Assembly (NCBI RefSeq): GCF_041260155.1
Contig: NC_091929.1
Location: 45,874,744 to 45,938,743 of the forward strand
Direction: 5' to 3'
Length of the DNA stretch: 64,000 nt
Source of the DNA: Ptychodera flava
Lineage: Eukaryota; Hemichordata; Enteropneusta; Ptychoderidae
A program made the translations under genes and the position numbers. Positions 58,201 to 64,000 of this stretch are shown here, piece by piece; positions within the stretch are counted from its first letter, which is position 1; each line of letters begins with the position of its first letter. The notes beneath the pieces were generated by a model that had not been told where the DNA came from, ran no database searches, and was given only the letters and a program-made list of their open reading frames with translations.

Positions 58201-59000
58201 CAAAAACGGTTTCTCGGATCTGCATCAAAAGTGGTTCACCTGAATTGACTGGATTAGAGTTGACGAAACTTGCTTAGTACATTAAAAATACTGCGGTATA
58301 ACATTTTTGAAAGTCATTTAGCACTTTACTACAGCTAGTCTCTAATTTGCATATTTACAATTTTGGGGCGTGTGGAGGGATCACAGTCAGAATTGTAACA
58401 ACTTAGCTCGATTATTAAACCAATTTTGAGATTGAGGATTTGGCCGAGCGGTTTTGTCTGTTGCTTCTCCGCTAGGTGATTGTGTACCGTACGTTCTAAG
58501 TTCGAACACGATTGAAACCATCGTATTCTAATTAGAAATATTTATCCGAATTTATTTAATCAAAGTTCACGAAATTTGTTATCCACATTTTAGATACAAT
58601 GATATAAAATTATTCAAAGTCATGAAGCATTTTAATTCAGCTATTATTTATTTTGCATATTAAATAAACTTTTCTTAGTAAGGATATATATATGGATTGA
58701 CTTGATCAAAAGTGACAAACCTTGCTATGTACATTATGTACATTGGAAATACTATGATTTAACATTTTTGAAAGTTGTGTTGGCGTTTTCAGATAAATTG
58801 ATAACTCATTTTCATTTGTAATGAAACTTCAAAATTAGGGACACAAATCTAAATAAACTTGATCAAAGTTGACAAAACATGTTATATTCATAATGCTGAA
58901 GATACATTGATTACATATTACTGAAAGACGCTTAGCATTGTTATAGAAGAAACTTATTTACTAATTTGCTTATTTGGCTAACTTACCAAAAAAGGAAATA
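58200..59000. repeat. Degenerate tandem repeats containing ATTTGCATATT
   Basis: Units of roughly 200 bp recur with the phrases ttgaca/gaaac/ttgctta/gtacatt, taacatttttgaaagt and tttgcatatt. A SINE lies within. The same TTTGCATATTTAAT block heads the repeats at 63660-64000. Confidence 0.5.
58430..58530 (+). mobile_element. tRNA-derived SINE, second copy
   Basis: ATTTGGCCGAGCGGTT (A box) and AGTTCGAACACGATTGAAA (B box with one change) have the same spacing and following bases as the copy at 51361-51628. Confidence 0.65.
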
Positions 59001-59229
59001 AGGCTGGAAGGACACCTCAAACGTTTATGTAACGTAATTGGTATATTTACGAGACAAGTTGTATCACTTAAAGATATTTTGCTTTTTCAAGGTAAGCTAA
59101 TTTATGATTTGCATATGCAATGAGCTTTCACAGTTTGGCATGTAAACCTTGAAGGACTTCACCAAAGGCAATTCACTTGTATAAAGTGGTGGTACAATGA
59201 CAACTGTCGAGGAAATTTTGTATTCACCT

Positions 59230-59900
59230 AATTAAATATTTGTAACTTAATGATCTTTAGAAGTTTCAATATACAGACAACTGCATATGTAAAGAAAGAC
59301 GTTAGCATTTTCAGTTTATATCTGGTATGTACATGGTCTTGTAAGTTATTTCATCTGAATCCGCAGCTTCATATCATCCAGCAAATTCAAAAATACATTA
59401 ATTACATTACAGCGACTGAAAATTTATCAGGTATTGTGACCCAGATGTGTTCTGCAACTATAAATTAACTGACATTGCCGAAGCTATAAAATAATACCAA
59501 AAATGTGCAACCCCCGGTCCATAATAGACTGAAGCCAACTTTGCACTTCATAAAGTACTAAGGTTCGCCTCATACAGTAGAGAGGTCAAAATCTCATACT
59601 GCAACGGAACATGAATGGATATGTCATCACTCTGTGCGCGTTCTTATTATATTCTAGTGATGTCACACGTTCTCTTGTCGTTTGGCAGTCGTTTTCTACA
59701 CGGAACGGTCACTTATCAGGTAACCTTTATCGAGAGTGATTTTTTTTTCGTTCGCTTCACCCTAGACTTGATGTCGAATACAGTCATTCCTTTCGTTTTG
59801 AATTGTTGCTCTTGGTTTTATCAACTGATGTCTGATTTTGAGATATTTTAGGTAACAAAAAGGATATAAAATTGCGCTGAACAAAGCAATATGACATTAA
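59230..59900 (+). repeat. Inverted duplicate of 27400-28040
   Basis: Plus-strand frames (59250-59468 and 59615-59851) parallel minus frames in the partner block. Hydrophobic residues are shared but no domain is recognised. This may be a duplicated decayed gene or a repeat. Confidence 0.6.
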
Positions 59901-60015
59901 ACTGGTCCAATATTCATTTTCATTCAAGTAATTCATTACCAGGTACAGGTGACAATATAGAAATAACGGGCGACGCGCTTACCATTAACATTTATTTATT
60001 GGCAAGGGTTAGAGA

Positions 60016-60167
60016 AAAGCCAAAAGTTAACGGGCGAGGCGTACCGAGCCCGTTAATAATGGCTTTCCTCGAGACCGCGCTTCGATTATAGATATATTTT
60101 ATTTCAATTTGTTTTCTGATTTTTGTTTTTTGGAAATAACAAATGGAAATAAAATATATCTATAATC
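60016..60167. repeat. Two adjacent hairpins
   Basis: First hairpin: AAAGCC, AAAAG, TTAACGGGC pairs with GCCCGTTAA, TAAT, GGCTTT (60016-60066). Second: GATTATAGATATATTTTATTT and its near-perfect complement ending at 60167, with a loop of about 25 bases. They may be ends of small inverted-repeat elements. Confidence 0.7.
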
Positions 60168-60613
60168 TGGGAACCATTCATCCTCTAGGAATTAACAAAA
60201 AAGATTGGTAGTGAACTTTGACCCCTGCTAAGGGGCCCCATCATTCATCTGAAACATTGGGAGCCCACTTTTCCCTTTTTCTTTGTTCACTGTCACAGCT
60301 CAAACCGAACAGACGTGTTCCACAAACTTGTAAGTTCATTTCTGGTTCCTTATAGAATTTACAATATCCACCTTTCAATACATTGCATTGTTCAATTTCC
60401 CTACCCGACTTTATTGCCGTTTTCAGTTTTTTCATTTTTTGTTTGTTACTTTTTACCGCAGTCACATTTCTACCATAGACTTTGCATGCTACCGTAACAT
60501 TTCTACAGTGCGTAATACACGCTAAATATCTGCGTATTTGTTATCGTATTCATTGTCCGAGTAGAACAAAATGTAATTTTCGTTCCCTTTTTTCCACTGT
60601 GTCTGTACAGCCT

Positions 60614-60644
60614 CTGATGAAGGTCGTCCGTGTACGTCCGAAAC
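60614..60644 (+). ncRNA. Hammerhead-like motif
   Basis: CTGATGA, one A, stem GGTCGT/ACGTCC with one T/T mismatch, then GAAAC, followed by GTTAGGAAGAATAAAC. It is typical of a Penelope-like terminus. No coding part of such an element was recognised beside it. Confidence 0.45.
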
Positions 60645-61049
60645 GTTAGGAAGAATAAACATCTATTGTATAGTAGCAGATGGGTCTTGTCAACTATTTT
60701 TCACACCTCATGCATCCATTATCTACAAGTACCCACTGCAAACTTCACATATGGACTGTGGTTGGACTGACCCACTTGATACTCACCACTATAACTTTAA
60801 AATCGATCCCGGGTGCATGGCTCCTATATTCTCTAGCCATTTTTACCCAGGGGAAAAGCTTGCATGCGTCGACTGCTTCAATGACAAAGTTTGATATGTC
60901 ACCTTCGATACTTTAGTACACCGCTGTTTATTAGCCAACGAGCGAAAGTGAACGAATCGACTTGACAGCCTTTCAATAATCATATCATTTTAATATTCCA
61001 AATTAATTTTCAAAGTAACTTTCCCCCTTAAGAATTCAGAGATAGTTTG

Positions 61050-62400
61050 CCATGAAATAATCGGGCATCAGCTCATATTTTCGGCTAATATGGCAGCAAA
61101 AAGCGGCAAGCTATGACATGAATGACACTGGTCTAGCCTAGCATAACTTTATGGTTGATGACGGGATTGACTCCATGTAAACCAATTGGAACTATATTTT
61201 TGGTGTTTTTTTTGTCTTTTAGATCAATGGACATTTTGCAATGTCAGTAGAAACTGTTTAAAGATTTGTTCATTTGTTCACTGTAATGCGGAGTGATTTT
61301 GTTAGCGACAAAGACAGTTTGTAAGCGAACTACCACTTGTGTTTGAGTGCCGATCTGCACAAATGGAAGTTTGAAGTTAGCTTGAGCTTCGTTCGAATAT
61401 AAATTAAGAACGAGCAAAACGCTTTATGCTCTAATGGACGTAGAGAGTGTGGTGACGAGTGGGATTCAGAAAGTAATGACTTTTCCTCGGAGTATAGTCT
61501 ACTACAACTAGGTTGAATGCAGGCGCTTTTTGTCCCTAACATCCAAGTCGCCGCCAGGGAGCAACAGCTACGCAAAATGGCCGAATTTTTTCCGTTTTTA
61601 CCCTTGAAATCTAAACAAATCTACTTGCTTTGTGGAGTTAGCTCGCGTTCAATCATGCTATTTGTCTTTTTTCGACCATACAGCCGCCTAGTAGCTCAAC
61701 TTTTGGATGAAAAATATTCACATTGTGGTAGCTATAAGACTTTCATCTTATTAAAAAAACTAACAGTTCTACGCTCTTTTAAGACGATTATTTAGCCAAG
61801 AAGCAATCGGGCATCAGCTCAATATTATCACCAAATTAGTCGGGACCAAACAGCAAACTATGGCATGCGTTACACTGTTTTACTCCAGACCTCGGAAGGT
61901 AGTGGAAGTTCATTAACACTATATCAACAAAAAGTGGACATAATTGTTTTCGTTTTGATGTGTTGTTACTTTTCGCTTACCTAAACTGTTTTTGCGATAC
62001 CTGTTGAACATTTCTAGAGATTTGTTCACTTTAATGTGTAAGGAAAGTTGCACCCGAGCTTGGGTGTTCCGACCTTCAGTCATGCATGTTTCCCTCGAGC
62101 TCAAGAGATAAAATGCATGTGAGAAAACGATTTTATTCCCCAATGCAGGTGTAAAGTGAGGTGACGAGTGAGCGCCAGAACATTGCCCTTATTCTGGGAG
62201 AAGAGACCAGAAACTTGCCGCATTGGGGCGCCCTTTGGCACAAAGAGGCTCCAGAGGCTAACTGGGTCACGCCCGATCACTTTGGTGGGGCACTACTTAA
62301 AGCCGCACTTTTCAATCCTAGGTTCTCGCATTAGTGGAGTTCTCCTCCCAGTCAAACACATGGCTAGCATGATGTTTGATTTCTATAACACTAATTACAC
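61050..62400. repeat. Tandem duplication, unit about 745 bp
   Basis: ATCGGGCATCAGCTCA occurs at 61062 and 61806. Further matches (agatttgttca near 61262 and 62012, ggtgacgagtg near 61450 and 62160) keep nearly the same spacing. Open frames differ between the two units, so no gene is called. Confidence 0.7.
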
Positions 62401-63460
62401 AGACTGATCTCAACCTTTTGTCACATTTTGCTAATCCTGCAAACAGAGTTTATGCAAGCTTTTGATTGACGGTCTGTTCAAATCGCCAATGGTCATTGAT
62501 TCCCCACCACAAACGCTTGAATTTCCTAAAAAAATGTCTTCCAGTCGCGTTAGACTTTCAATATAACCACAGAGTTAAATCGGCAGCAACTTCACGCTGA
62601 CCGCTTGGCAGTCTGTCTGCGTTTTTTGCGGCCGGGGAAAACTAAAAAGTGGCATTTTGTGGAGCGTGTACCCGCGTGTTGCCTGTTTGGTGTCCACTTA
62701 TACAATGAACGCCACCATACCTTGGTGTCCTTTTAAAGGAAGGCTCTGCCTTTAAGCCACACAAGTTGTTAAATATTCATAAATATGCATGCATATTCAT
62801 GAGGACCGCATAATTTATAAATTGCAGTGGAATTGAGTAACGTTAAGTGTACAAGATTATAATGGGCATTCACTTTGACGTCAACTTTACTATAATTGTG
62901 TAATACCATCACTTGTTACCTTTCGTCTTGTGACCTTATAAATAAGTAAAGAGCTTGTAAACATAGCCATAAAATGATAATGATATTCGAGTAGCAGGGT
63001 AAGAGGGTTTTGAACATACAATGATATCCACATGTAGAATGGGTGATATGACGAGTTAGCATATTTCATCGTATATAAATAACCTCCGTACAAATTTTAT
63101 GTAGTTGTCTTAACACAGCAGGGAAGGGACAAAACTTGGCTATCTGTAGCTATCCATGTGAAAGGAAATAGCGGTGTTATCTTTGAAGACTTTAAGCCTC
63201 TATTATCTTTCTATATCCCGACGTCCTCTCGCTAGCTATTCCTCCAATAGAGACGGTGAGCGGTACCTGGACCTTACTATACCTTGATGTAGAACGAACC
63301 GTTTTCACTGAGTAAATGACATGACCGACAGATAATCGAAATATCGGTCGTCTCTTTTATTTGTTGGTTGAAATTATATCTAGTCTCCTACTCTTTCATT
63401 TGCGTTTCATAGGCCTGTGAAACCCTTTCACCAGTTAACGATATTGTTTATCTGAAAGAT
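62400..63460. other. No gene recognised
   Basis: AT-rich intergenic sequence; nothing supported. Confidence 0.5.
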
Positions 63461-63464
63461 TTTG

Positions 63465-63650
63465 TTTCTGGCTGAAATTTCGAGATTAAAAATTTTACAG
63501 GAGGCATAGGTGCACGTTTTTGCGTTTTGAGACTACCGTTAAATCTTGATTGACAAGGGATTAAGCTGAGCGGCAGCGTGACTGTATTGTCGCATGCACC
63601 TGGACTACATCCGCTGTGAAAATCCCATTCACACCTACCATTCAGTCAAC
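63465..63650. repeat. Dispersed repeat matching 1185-1370
   Basis: Direct-orientation match to the left end of the window (phrases ctggctgaaattt, tgattgacaa, gtcgcatgca). Confidence 0.6.
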
Positions 63651-63659
63651 GTACGTCAA

Positions 63660-64000
63660 GATCTTCTGCTCATTTGCATATTTAATGAACTTTTGTAATT
63701 AGTGATATAACTCGTAAATTCCTACACCGAAGTTGATGATACCTTGTACAAATATTGATCTGATCGATATCTAATTGTACTGAGAAACATTAAACAGTGT
63801 CAAGTTAATAAATAACTCATTTGCATATTTAATGTAATCAGTCATATAACTCCGAAATAACTGCAACCAATTTGATGAATCTGGTGCAGATACTGATCCG
63901 TAAGATATCTCACTGTGTTGTGAAGCATCTAGCAGTATGAAGGTAATTAAGGGTTCATCTGCATATTTAATGAAATTTGTATTTAGTGATATAACTCTGA
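63660..64000. repeat. Tandem repeat of about 140-150 bp, cut by the window end
   Basis: The head TTTGCATATTTAATG followed by gatataactc recurs near 63676, 63821 and 63960. The array probably continues beyond the window. Confidence 0.8.

Noticed and set aside
61517-61795. 92-codon plus frame as a gene
   Set aside because: Not kept in the tandem duplicate unit at about 62.2 kb and lacks any domain.

Overview
The window reads as AT-rich, intron-containing animal DNA dominated by mobile elements. C-type lectin genes with short spliced exons, APE-type LINEs, Penelope-like remnants, tRNA-derived SINEs and invertebrate-style repeats suggest a marine invertebrate, perhaps a deuterostome such as a hemichordate or lancelet. 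The species cannot be fixed from sequence alone.

The most striking object is a 6,392-bp DNA transposon at 4386-10777. It has perfect 18-bp terminal inverted repeats and a 5-bp target duplication (ACTAG). It carries two convergent genes. On the + strand is a large, now broken gene for a protein with zinc-binding cysteine pairs, a coiled coil and a conserved CDGLPW / GPGHEEMN / DHH core; I infer it to be the transposase. On the - strand is an intact spliced gene for a 182-aa protein with a HIRAN-like domain. I know of no named superfamily with this combination.

The host genes I can support are two paralogous secreted C-type lectins on the - strand (14.4-18.6 kb and 34.9-39.7 kb). Each has a TATA promoter, a non-coding first exon, a signal-peptide exon, a probable 10-nt microexon, a CTLD exon and two short 3' exons. 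Both models are open throughout (192 and 190 aa). They lie in a tandem segmental duplication, copy A about 12.6-25.9 kb and copy B about 33.2-57.8 kb. Copy B is swollen by later insertions, so the paired copies supply empty sites that define element ends.

Insertions seen this way include a 186-bp TTAA-type MITE in copy A. Copy B holds a SINE, a 3.1-kb foldback-like element whose arms carry inverted 21-bp-period arrays (43905-47016), and a 4.8-kb LINE with an 11-bp target duplication and a 2A-like peptide motif (51758-56561). Between the copies (26-33 kb) are tandem repeats, an old LINE and dispersed repeats. The flanks (1-4 kb, 58-64 kb) hold dispersed and tandem repeats and no gene I recognise. 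No rRNA gene, functional tRNA or CRISPR array was seen.
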